A DNA stretch of 13,958 bases from DATIYW01 sp035517415 (lineage in GTDB: Bacteria; Acidobacteriota; Thermoanaerobaculia; Thermoanaerobaculales; Thermoanaerobaculaceae): NCBI GenBank assembly GCA_035517415.1, contig DATIYW010000056.1:1-13958 (forward strand), written 5' to 3'. Shown in pieces: positions 1 to 6,129 of this stretch. The notes under the pieces are model-generated. The model was given only the letters and a program-made list of their open reading frames with translations, ran no database searches and had not been told where the DNA came from. How positions within the stretch are numbered: position 1 is the stretch's first letter; each line of letters begins with the position of its first letter. Made by a program: the position numbers and the translations under genes.

Positions 1-1320
1 CTTGTCGATCTCGTCGAGCATGAACACCGGGTTCGACGTCCCGGCCTGGTTGATCCCCTGGATGACGCGGCCCGGCAGGGCGCCGACGTAGGTGCGGCGG
101 TGGCCGCGGATCTCCGCCTCGTCGTGGACGCCGCCCAACGAGATGCGGATGAACTTGCGCCCGAGCGCGCGGGCGATCGAGCGGCCGAGGGAGGTCTTGC
201 CCACGCCGGGCGGGCCGACGAAGCAGAGGATCGGCCCCTTGCTGTCGGCCTTCAGCTTGCGGACGGCGAGGAACTCGAGGATGCGCTGCTTGATCTTCTC
301 GAGGTCGTAGTGGTCCTCGTCGAGCACGGTGCGGGCGTGGGTGAGGTCGAGGTCGTCGGTCGAGAACGTGCCCCACGGCAGGCCGGTGAGCCAGTCGAGG
401 TAGGTGCGGATCACCGACGCCTCGGCCGACTCCGGGTGGGTCGTGCGCAGGCGCTTGAGCTGCTTCTCGCCCTCGGCCTTCGCCTCGTCCGGCAGCTTCT
501 TGGCGGCGATCAGCTCGCGGTAGCGCTGCGCGTCCTGGTCGACGTCGTCGACCTCGCCGAGCTCCTTCTGGATCGCCTTGAGCTGCTGGCGGAGGAGGTA
601 CTCGCGCTGCGACTTGTCCATCTCACCCTGCACCTGCGAGCTGATCTGGCGCTGCACCTCGAGCAGGGCGATCTCGTGCTCGAGCGACTCGTTGACCCGG
701 CGCAGGCGGTCCTTGAGGTCGGTGCTCTCGAGGATCTGCTGCGCGTCCTCGACCTTGAGGTTGAGGTTGGAGGCGACCAGGTCGCCGAGGCGGGCGCCGT
801 CCTCGAGCGAGGAGGCGATCAGCATCACCTCGGGCGAGATCGACTTGCCGAGCTCGACCACCTTCTCGAGGTTGGCCCGCACCGTGCGCACGAACGCCTC
901 GAGCTCGAGGTCGCCTTCGGTGCCTTTCGGCTCCTCGAGCCGGACGATGCGGGCGCGCAGGAACGGGTCCTCCTGGCTGAAGTACTCGACGCGGGCGCGC
1001 GCCAGGCCCTGCACGAGGATGCGGATGCGGTTGTCGGGCAGCTTGATCATCCGCATGATCCCGGCGACGGTGCCGACCTGGTAGAGGTCCTTGGCGCCGG
1101 GGTTCTCCTCGTTCGGGTCGCGCTGCGAGAGGAGCAGGAGCAGGCGGTTCTCCGCCAGCGCCTGGTCGACCGCGGCGACCGAGCGGTCCCGGCCGATCGA
1201 CAGCGGCACCATCACGAACGGGAACAGCACCGTGTCCTTGAGCGCCATCGCGGGGATGACGTCCGGAATGGCGATCGCCTCGTCGTGAGGCTCGATGGGT
1301 GTCGAGTTGCTCTCGGTCAT
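1..1320 (-). CDS. lon: ATP-dependent protease Lon, N-terminal 440 residues (cut by the left window edge)
   Basis: Lon is a cytosolic homo-hexameric AAA+ serine protease that unfolds and degrades damaged and short-lived regulatory proteins. The minus-strand frame is open from an ATG at 1320 to position 1, giving exactly 440 codons. The substrate-binding N domain begins near residue 20 (PAMALKDTVLFPFVMVPL), followed by the coiled-coil region with QREYLLRQQLKAIQKELGE. The Walker A motif GPPGVGKTS is at residues 369-377 (Lys375), and Walker B (FMLDEID) ends at residue 439. The rest of the AAA+ module, the sensor domain and the Ser-Lys protease domain lie outside the window. The ATG overlaps the hsp20 stop codon as ATGA, and a GAGGG sits just upstream, so translation is probably coupled to hsp20. 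No frameshift is visible. Identity is certain; intactness of the missing half cannot be judged. Confidence 0.97.
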   Translation of the reverse strand, partial: MTESNSTPIEPHDEAIAIPDVIPAMALKDTVLFPFVMVPLSIGRDRSVAAVDQALAENRLLLLLSQRDPNEENPGAKDLYQVGTVAGIMRMIKLPDNRIRILVQGLARARVEYFSQEDPFLRARIVRLEEPKGTEGDLELEAFVRTVRANLEKVVELGKSISPEVMLIASSLEDGARLGDLVASNLNLKVEDAQQILESTDLKDRLRRVNESLEHEIALLEVQRQISSQVQGEMDKSQREYLLRQQLKAIQKELGEVDDVDQDAQRYRELIAAKKLPDEAKAEGEKQLKRLRTTHPESAEASVIRTYLDWLTGLPWGTFSTDDLDLTHARTVLDEDHYDLEKIKQRILEFLAVRKLKADSKGPILCFVGPPGVGKTSLGRSIARALGRKFIRISLGGVHDEAEIRGHRRTYVGALPGRVIQGINQAGTSNPVFMLDEIDK

Positions 1321-1763
1321 GGGCCCTCGTCGAGAACCGGAATCGTGTAGACGGAGCTGCGGCGCTCGACCAGGCGCGGCAGCGAGATCTCCAGCACGCC
1401 GTCGTGGAGGCGGGCGGTCGAACCGTGCGGCTCGACCGGACCCGGCAGCGCGACCTCGACCGCGAACGTACCGAAGCCGCGCTCCATCTGGTGGCAGCGG
1501 CGGTGCTGCGACGTCTCCGCGTCCGGGAGCTTGCGCCCGGCGAGGCGCAGCTCCTGCTCGCGCAGGGTGATCACCAGCTCGGACGGGTCGACCCCGGGGA
1601 GGTCGGCGCGGACGACGTAGCGGCTCTCCTGTTGCAGCAGGTCGACGGTCGGAGCCCAGCCCCGGTTGGCGGCCTCGACCGGCGCCGCGAGCATGCCGAG
1701 CAGCTCGTCGAGGCGGCGCTGGATCTGCACCAGCTCCCAGCCGCTGGAGACGCGGCGCCTCAC
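1317..1763 (-). CDS. Hsp20/alpha-crystallin small heat-shock protein
   Basis: Small heat-shock proteins form ATP-independent oligomers that hold unfolding proteins for later refolding or degradation. This product has 148 residues, normal for bacterial Hsp20. A short helical N-terminal arm (about 1-34) is followed by the alpha-crystallin domain at about 35-132. Its hallmarks are RADLPGVDPSEL near residue 52, the ERGFGTFAVEVALP segment, and ARLHDGVLEISLP near 117-129, which matches the family A-x-x-x-(D/N)-G-V-L signature. The C-terminal anchor motif IPV is at 141-143. I chose the GTG at 1763 because it overlaps the nrdR stop as GTGA and has GAGGTG just upstream. The frame stays open much further upstream, but only as a shadow of nrdR and its neighbour. 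The stop overlaps the lon start. Adjacency to lon suggests joint protein quality control (inference). Confidence 0.93.
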   Translation of the reverse strand: MRRRVSSGWELVQIQRRLDELLGMLAAPVEAANRGWAPTVDLLQQESRYVVRADLPGVDPSELVITLREQELRLAGRKLPDAETSQHRRCHQMERGFGTFAVEVALPGPVEPHGSTARLHDGVLEISLPRLVERRSSVYTIPVLDEGP

Positions 1764-2227
1764 GTCGGCACCTCGCGCTCGCGCCGGAGCCGCTCCAGCT
1801 CCACCATGAACTGCTCGACGTCCTCGAAGCGGCGGTAGACGCTGGCGAACCGGACGTACGCCACCTGGTCCACCTCGCGCAGCGCGGCCATCAGGATGCG
1901 GCCGATCTCCTCGGAGCGGATCTCGCGGTCGTCCTTGCGGTTGACCGCCGCCTCCACCGCGTCCGCCATCGCCTCGAGCTGGCGCGAGGTGACCGGCCGC
2001 TTCTCGCACGCCCGCAGCAGGCCGCCCAGCACCTTGCCGCGTTCGTAAGGGACGCGCCGCCCGTCGCGCTTGACCACCAGCGCCGGCACCTCCTCGATGC
2101 GCTCGTAGGTCGTGAACCGTCTCGAGCAGGACAGGCACTCGCGGCGGCGGCGCACCTGGCTGCCCTCGGCGAGCTCGCGCGAGTCGACGACCCGGTCCTC
2201 GGGCTGGCCGCAGTACGGGCAGCGCAT
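1760..2227 (-). CDS. nrdR: Transcriptional repressor NrdR of ribonucleotide reductase genes
   Basis: NrdR is a zinc-ribbon/ATP-cone repressor that senses the ATP/dATP balance and represses ribonucleotide reductase operons. The protein has 155 residues, the usual family length. The N-terminal zinc ribbon uses Cys3, Cys6, Cys31 and Cys34 (MRCPYC ... CLSC), followed by RRFTTYERIEEVP at about 36-48. The ATP-cone domain covers about 49-139, beginning LVVKRDGRRVPYERGKV and including a YVRFASVYRRFED segment. The ATG at 2227 directly abuts the TAG of the upstream membrane-protein gene, with a strong GGAGG 8 nt before it. Its stop overlaps the hsp20 GTG. No nrd genes and no recognisable NrdR boxes are in the window, so its targets lie elsewhere. 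Confidence 0.97.
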   Translation of the reverse strand: MRCPYCGQPEDRVVDSRELAEGSQVRRRRECLSCSRRFTTYERIEEVPALVVKRDGRRVPYERGKVLGGLLRACEKRPVTSRQLEAMADAVEAAVNRKDDREIRSEEIGRILMAALREVDQVAYVRFASVYRRFEDVEQFMVELERLRREREVPT

Positions 2228-3256
2228 CTAGCCGGCCTCCGCGCCCGGCGCCGCCCGCTCCTCGAGCTCGCGCACCCGGCCGAGCGAGAAGCCGACGCTG
2301 CCGAGGTAGCCAAGGCCGACGGCGGTGATGGGGAAGAAGCAGATCGCGTGGTGGATGAGCGCGTAGGCGGTCGCGGTGGCGAGGTCGACGCCCATCAGGT
2401 GGGCGAGCCCAAACTGGATCGCGGCGTGGAACCCGCCCACGCCGGCGGGGGTGGGCACGGCGAGGCCGACGACGCTCACCGCCACGACCACGAACGCCTG
2501 GCCGAGGCTCATGTGGAAGGCGAACGCCCTGGCGAGGAGGGCGAGCTGGAAGCCGATCAGCAGCCACAGCGCCAGGCTCCACGCGGCGATCTCGGCCAGC
2601 CGGAGCGGGCTGCGCAGCACCTCGAGGCCGTCGAGGAGGTGGTTGGCGAAGCTGGCGGCGCGGGCGCGGAAGCGGACCGGCAGCCACCCGCTCACGCGCG
2701 CCACGGCCGCCTCGCGCCGCCGCAGCAGGAACCAGACCAGCGCGATCGCGCCGACCAGACCGGTGGTGGTCAGCAATGCGGCGTCGCGCAGCGCGGTGAC
2801 GTCCGCCGCGTTCATCTGGGCGGATGCGAACGCGACGCCGGTGGCGAACAGGATCAGCACCGAGGCGCCGTCGAGGAGCCGCTCGGTGAGGATCGACGCG
2901 AGCGTCGCGGCCGCCGGCAGGCCGGTGCGGGCGGTGAGCAGAAGCGGCCGGACGATCTCGCCGGCGCGCGCCGGCAGGACCGTCGAGGTCGCGAACCCCG
3001 CCGAGGTGCAGCCGATCAGCGTCCCCGGGCGGACCCGGCCGACCGGCCGGAGGATCAGGCCCCAGCGCAGGGAGCGCAGCACGTAGGTGCCGAGCGCGGC
3101 GAGCAGCGACGCCAGCGCCCAGAGCAGGTTGGCGCGCGCCAGGCTGCGGCCGACCTCGGCGATGTGGGCGCGGGAGAGGAAGTAGGCGAACAGGGCCACC
3201 GCGAGCGCGACGCTCACGACGATCTTCCAGAGGTGGCGGGCGTTACCCGGCGGCAC
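2228..3256 (-). CDS. YbhN/LPG-synthase-transmembrane (UPF0104-type) integral membrane protein
   Basis: This is a 342-residue polytopic inner-membrane protein. It has about eight hydrophobic segments, for example at residues 12-28, 45-60, 113-145, 160-178, 222-245, 253-268 and 295-325. Conserved features of the lysylphosphatidylglycerol-synthase membrane-domain family are visible: LRSLRWGLIL (60-69), LPARAGEIVRP (94-104) and PTPAGVGGFHA (268-278). The family includes the flippase/synthase half of MprF and many proteins of unknown substrate. No soluble aminoacyl-transferase domain is present, so lipid aminoacylation is not supported; lipid or isoprenoid-glycolipid handling is only a guess. The start is a GTG at 3256 with no Shine-Dalgarno sequence. 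The gene leads the cluster with nrdR, hsp20 and lon, and its TAG directly abuts the nrdR ATG. Confidence 0.88.
   Translation of the reverse strand: MPPGNARHLWKIVVSVALAVALFAYFLSRAHIAEVGRSLARANLLWALASLLAALGTYVLRSLRWGLILRPVGRVRPGTLIGCTSAGFATSTVLPARAGEIVRPLLLTARTGLPAAATLASILTERLLDGASVLILFATGVAFASAQMNAADVTALRDAALLTTTGLVGAIALVWFLLRRREAAVARVSGWLPVRFRARAASFANHLLDGLEVLRSPLRLAEIAAWSLALWLLIGFQLALLARAFAFHMSLGQAFVVVAVSVVGLAVPTPAGVGGFHAAIQFGLAHLMGVDLATATAYALIHHAICFFPITAVGLGYLGSVGFSLGRVRELEERAAPGAEAG
2236..2240 (-). promoter_or_regulatory. Shine-Dalgarno site GGAGG of nrdR
   Basis: GGAGG on the minus strand lies 8 nt upstream of the nrdR ATG, inside the last codons of the upstream membrane-protein gene. 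It fixes the nrdR start at 2227 and shows that this gene uses leadered, SD-dependent initiation within the operon. The first gene of the same operon shows no such site. Confidence 0.75.
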
Positions 3257-3281
3257 GCGGCAAGGTTAGTATTACCCGGCG
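3257..3281. promoter_or_regulatory. 25-bp divergent intergenic region, candidate bidirectional promoter
   Basis: The two divergent start codons are only 25 bp apart. The gap holds an AT-rich, nearly symmetric core at 3264-3276, unlike the surrounding GC-rich DNA. On the plus strand TAGTAT (3267-3272) resembles a -10 box and ends 9 nt before the deacetylase ATG. On the minus strand TAATAC (3274-3269) is a weaker -10 candidate ending 12 nt before the GTG of the membrane-protein gene. No Shine-Dalgarno sequence is seen on either side, and no good -35 box. If both -10 elements are used, the transcripts would have no leader or one of a few nucleotides. The promoter assignment is inference from sequence. 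Confidence 0.5.
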
Positions 3282-4226
3282 ATGAGAGCAACCGACTCAC
3301 TTGTCGTCGTGACGCACCCGGACTGCGCGCTGCACCGGTCGCCGCCGGGCCACCCCGAGCGGCCGGCCCGGCTCGAAGCCGCCGTCGCCGGCGCGGCGCT
3401 GCCCGGCGCCCGACCCCGCGCGGTCGAGATCGACGAACGGGCCGCACTCGAGGCGGTCCGCCGGGTGCACGCCCCGGGTCTGGCCGCGCGGCTGGAGTCG
3501 GCGTGCCTGGCCGCGCCGGCGGTGTTCGACTGCGAGGACAACGTGATCGGCCGCGAGACCTATCGCGCGGCGATCGGCGCGGCGGCGGCGGCGGTCGCGG
3601 CCGCGGACGCGGCGGCGGGGGGCGCCCGCCGCGTCTGGGCCCCGGTGCGCCCGCCCGGACACCACGCGCTCCGCGAGCGGGCGATGGGCTACTGCTACTT
3701 CAACAACGCGGCGATCGCGGCCGAATCGCTCCTCGCCCGGGGGATCGGACCGATTGCCCTGGTGGATTTCGACGTCCATCACGGAAACGGAACGCAGGCG
3801 CATTTCTGGGAGCGGAACGACGTGTTCTTTCTCTCCGTGCACCGCTACCCGTTCTACCCGGGAACCGGCGCCGGCGACGAGGTCGGCGGCGGCCAGGGCT
3901 GGGGGTTCACCCGCAACTTCCCGCTCGCCGGCGGGACCGGCGACGACGTCTACGCCGAGGCGGTTGCGGCCGGGGTGGAGGAGGCGACGAGGGCGTGCAC
4001 GCCGGCGGCGTGGGTGGTGTCGGCGGGTTTCGACGCCCATCGCGACGACCCGCTCGGCGGGATGGAGGTGACCGAGGAAGGGTTCCGCAGGATCGGCCGG
4101 ACGCTCGGCGAGGCTAGTGGAGAAAGGCCCGTGGTAGCTGTGTTGGAGGGGGGCTACCATCTGGAAGCGCTGCGCCGGTCGGTGCGATCGTTCCTCGAGG
4201 GGCTCGTCGGGACTGCTCGCCCTTGA
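3282..4226 (+). CDS. Class II histone-deacetylase-like (AcuC/acetylpolyamine amidohydrolase family) zinc hydrolase
   Basis: Members of this arginase-fold family remove acyl groups from acyl-lysine or acetylpolyamines using one zinc ion. The 314-residue protein is a complete single domain. It opens with THPDCALHRSPPGHPERP (11-28), the usual class II entry. The active site shows RPPGHH (123-128, catalytic His pair 127-128), GYCYFNN (136-142), and VDFDVHHGNGT (161-171) with zinc ligands Asp164 and His166. It also has SAGFDAHRDDPLGG (247-260, third ligand Asp251) and LEGGYH (289-294, transition-state Tyr292). All key residues are intact. An alanine-rich stretch at about 98-114 is encoded by GGC/GCG-rich DNA. 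The ATG at 3282 lacks a Shine-Dalgarno site. The stop codon lies inside the -35 box of the next gene. Bacterial substrates cannot be predicted from sequence; protein deacetylase and polyamine deacetylase are both possible. Confidence 0.94.
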   Translation: MRATDSLVVVTHPDCALHRSPPGHPERPARLEAAVAGAALPGARPRAVEIDERAALEAVRRVHAPGLAARLESACLAAPAVFDCEDNVIGRETYRAAIGAAAAAVAAADAAAGGARRVWAPVRPPGHHALRERAMGYCYFNNAAIAAESLLARGIGPIALVDFDVHHGNGTQAHFWERNDVFFLSVHRYPFYPGTGAGDEVGGGQGWGFTRNFPLAGGTGDDVYAEAVAAGVEEATRACTPAAWVVSAGFDAHRDDPLGGMEVTEEGFRRIGRTLGEASGERPVVAVLEGGYHLEALRRSVRSFLEGLVGTARP

Positions 4227-4251
4227 CTTTCCCGTCACCCGTCCGTATCTT
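4223..4251 (+). promoter_or_regulatory. Sigma-70-type promoter of the Ig-like protein gene
   Basis: TTGACT (4223-4228) and TATCTT (4246-4251) are separated by exactly 17 bp, matching the housekeeping -35/-10 layout (5/6 and 4/6 matches). The -35 box contains the deacetylase stop codon. Transcription would begin near 4258, leaving a leader of about 40 nt that carries the GGGAGG ribosome site. This is the best promoter in the window and makes the downstream gene an independent unit. Confidence 0.75.
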
Positions 4252-4284
4252 GAAAGACAAAGGTGTGACCGTGCGACAGCCGAC

Positions 4285-4290
4285 GGGAGG
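4285..4290 (+). promoter_or_regulatory. Shine-Dalgarno site GGGAGG deciding the Ig-like protein start
   Basis: GGGAGG lies 7 nt before the ATG at 4298. It selects that ATG over the in-frame TTG at 4223, which would sit inside the promoter and would bury the signal peptide behind 25 extra residues. Confidence 0.85.
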
Positions 4291-4297
4291 TCATCTG

Positions 4298-6028
4298 ATG
4301 CGCAAGAACCTAGGGATCGTGGCGGCCTTGGGGATCAGCACGTTGCTGGCTGGCTCCGCGCTCGCCAGCGGCATCCACAGCCGAGGCGCAGCGGCTCCGC
4401 AACAGCAGACGATTTTCAGCATCGACTCGCCCGTGAATGGCGCCACCGTTTTCGGCATCGTCGAGGTGCGGGGCTTCATCCTCGATCCCCGCGGTGTGTC
4501 GCGCATCACACTCCTGGTCGATGGCTCGGCGGTGCACGACGCCGACATCAACCAGCCGCGCGACGACGTGCAATTGAAGTACGTCAACTTCTTCGGCGAG
4601 GGTTTCCCGTTCCCGTACAACCCCGGGTTCGTCACCTCGTTCCTGGCGAGCAACTACACCAACGGCACACACACCCTCGCGCTCAACGTCACGTTCTCCA
4701 ACAGCGACGTCGCGGTCCTCGGCTCGCGCACCGTCACGGTCGACAACACCATCACCCAGGCGCCGATCGGCGCGCTCGACAGCCCGCGCGACCCGGCGAT
4801 CTACGGCTCCTCGGACTACGTCTCGGGCGTCTACCCGATCACCGGCTGGGCGATCGACGCGGCCGGGATCCGGCAGCGCCTGAGCCCGACCGGATGCTCG
4901 TACCCGTCCGACCCCAACTGCCACATCCTCGCCGACATCGAGGTGCTGATCGATGGGCTGGTCGGGTACAGCGAGGTCGTCTACCCGCTGCCGCGCCCCG
5001 ACGTCGCGAACGAGCACCCGGACATCGCCAACGCCTTCAGCTCGGGGTTCCAGATGAACCTCGACACTACCCGGCTCACCGACGGCCAGCACACGATCGC
5101 GGTGCGCGCCTGGAACGTGGCGGGGATGAACGCGATCCTCGGCTCGGTGACGATCTGGGTCGCCAACAGCTACGCCACGCTGCGGCCGTTCGGGCACATC
5201 GACTGGCCGATGTCGGACGCGCACTTCTTCTCCAGCTCGTGCTTCAACGGCATTCCGCCGTCGGGCGTCGAGTTCTCGCCCGGGCACTTCATCCAGTGGG
5301 TGTCGGGCTGGGTGATCGACCAGAACGACCAGCTCCAGTTCCGCGGCGTCAAGTACGTGGAGCTGCTCCTCGACGGCTCGCCGATCGGCGACTCGCGCGA
5401 CTGCTTCTTCCTCCCGCAGTTCAACATGAACGTGGACTGCTACGGCCTCGACCGCGGCGACATCCTCTACCAGTACCCGCAGTTCCCCGCCGACGCGAAG
5501 AACTCCGGCTTCTTCTTCGCGGTCGACGTCGACTTCCTGCTCGCCGAGGGGATCCACCAGGGATTGCACTACCTCTCGGTGCGGGTGGGCACGCTCGACC
5601 CGACCCGCCCGGCGGTGATCATCGACCAGATCCCGATCCTGATCGAGTGCAACCTCAACAACATCTTCACGAGCTTCGGCGAGCTCGAGCAGCCGATCAA
5701 CATGCAGCTGATGCAGGGCACACAGTTGATCAAGGGCTGGGTCTACGACTTCGACGGTGTGGCGCGCCTCAACTTCTACGTCGACGGCGTCCTCGACGGG
5801 AGCCTGATCGCGCCGAACTCGAACCTCAACATGCAGCGCTTCGACCTGCGCAAGCGCTACCCCTGGCTCGGAACGCTGCTCGACTTCACCGGGTTCCAGT
5901 ACAACCTCGACACCACCAAGTACGTCGACGGCGTGCACCAGCTCGTGATCCAGACCGTCGACTACGGAGGCTTCACGAACTACTGGGTGCAGCGGCCGAT
6001 CGAGTTCGACAACCTGAACCGGCCGTAG
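4298..6028 (+). CDS. Secreted protein with four tandem Ig-like repeats
   Basis: I recognise no named homologue. The 576-residue product starts with a Sec signal peptide: MRK, a hydrophobic core at 5-19, and an ALA cleavage site after Ala23. The rest is four divergent repeats at about 39-150, 157-290, 298-451 and 460-571. Each has a first beta motif (V-x-G-F/W-x-x-D: 57-63, 182-187, 336-341, 479-484). A (V/I/L)DG hairpin follows (74-76, 218-220, 358-360, 495-497). Next comes a GF-x-x-x-(L/V)D-type strand (110-111, 250-258, 404-412, 532-540), then an (N/D/Q)G-x-H-x-L/I turn (122-127, 262-267, 421-426, 544-549). The layout resembles bacterial Ig-like (Big_7-type) domains. Repeats 2 and 3 carry insertions with cysteines (200, 208; 315, 369, 381), and Cys451 ends repeat 3. 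There is no catalytic motif, membrane anchor or sorting signal. Asn/Phe/Tyr content is higher than in neighbours, as expected for a secreted beta protein. An adhesive, structural or binding role is a guess. Confidence 0.85.
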   Translation: MRKNLGIVAALGISTLLAGSALASGIHSRGAAAPQQQTIFSIDSPVNGATVFGIVEVRGFILDPRGVSRITLLVDGSAVHDADINQPRDDVQLKYVNFFGEGFPFPYNPGFVTSFLASNYTNGTHTLALNVTFSNSDVAVLGSRTVTVDNTITQAPIGALDSPRDPAIYGSSDYVSGVYPITGWAIDAAGIRQRLSPTGCSYPSDPNCHILADIEVLIDGLVGYSEVVYPLPRPDVANEHPDIANAFSSGFQMNLDTTRLTDGQHTIAVRAWNVAGMNAILGSVTIWVANSYATLRPFGHIDWPMSDAHFFSSSCFNGIPPSGVEFSPGHFIQWVSGWVIDQNDQLQFRGVKYVELLLDGSPIGDSRDCFFLPQFNMNVDCYGLDRGDILYQYPQFPADAKNSGFFFAVDVDFLLAEGIHQGLHYLSVRVGTLDPTRPAVIIDQIPILIECNLNNIFTSFGELEQPINMQLMQGTQLIKGWVYDFDGVARLNFYVDGVLDGSLIAPNSNLNMQRFDLRKRYPWLGTLLDFTGFQYNLDTTKYVDGVHQLVIQTVDYGGFTNYWVQRPIEFDNLNRP

Positions 6029-6049
6029 CCGACGACGTCCCGACCGACC

Positions 6050-6079
6050 CCGCCCCGGCGAACCCGCCGGGGCGGTTTT
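6050..6079 (+). terminator. Intrinsic terminator after the Ig-like protein gene
   Basis: A perfect 11-bp GC stem (6050-6060 paired with 6065-6075) closes a 4-nt AACC loop and is followed directly by TTTT (6076-6079). It lies 21 nt after the stop codon and separates this gene from the downstream oxidoreductase operon. Confidence 0.92.
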
Positions 6080-6106
6080 CGTCAATCCGCCAGGCTGGGA
6101 TACGAT
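6078..6106 (+). promoter_or_regulatory. Possible promoter of the oxidoreductase-pcnB-ligA operon
   Basis: TACGAT (6101-6106) is a fair -10 box. The hexamer 17 bp upstream, TTCGTC (6078-6083), is only a weak -35. Its place, between a strong terminator and an SD-bearing start codon at 6130, is what a promoter would need. It would give a leader of about 17 nt carrying the AGGGGAG site. Confidence 0.45.
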
Positions 6107-6115
6107 CGCGCCGCG

Positions 6116-6122
6116 AGGGGAG
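6116..6122 (+). promoter_or_regulatory. Shine-Dalgarno site AGGGGAG of the oxidoreductase gene
   Basis: AGGGGAG lies 7 nt before the ATG at 6130 and supports that start. The frame stays open far upstream only as a shadow of the Ig-like protein gene, and the terminator at 6050-6079 would cut such an extension. Confidence 0.75.
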
Positions 6123-6129
6123 TGCGCGA

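Noticed and set aside
1764..2687. Upstream extension of the Hsp20 frame to 456 residues
   Set aside because: The extra 308 residues are an out-of-frame reading of nrdR and the membrane-protein gene. The GTG at 1763, with GAGGTG upstream and GTGA coupling, gives the normal 148-residue family length.
3257..3300. CIRCE or other heat-shock operator before the operon carrying hsp20 and lon
   Set aside because: No TTAGCACTC-N9-GAGTGCTAA-like inverted repeat is present; only the short AT core discussed above is seen.
3574..3625. GGC/GCG-rich low-complexity tract, considered as a repeat or slippage site
   Set aside because: It encodes an alanine-rich helix inside the deacetylase, in frame and flanked by conserved motifs. 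It is irregular and not a true tandem repeat.
2348..4117. A 589-codon open frame on the plus strand across two genes
   Set aside because: It runs antisense to the membrane-protein gene and out of frame through the deacetylase, giving Arg/Gly/Ala-rich sequence without domains. GC-rich third positions remove stop codons from other frames here.
4223..4297. In-frame TTG start 25 codons upstream of the Ig-like protein
   Set aside because: This TTG is part of the -35 box, has no ribosome site, and would place 25 residues before the signal peptide.
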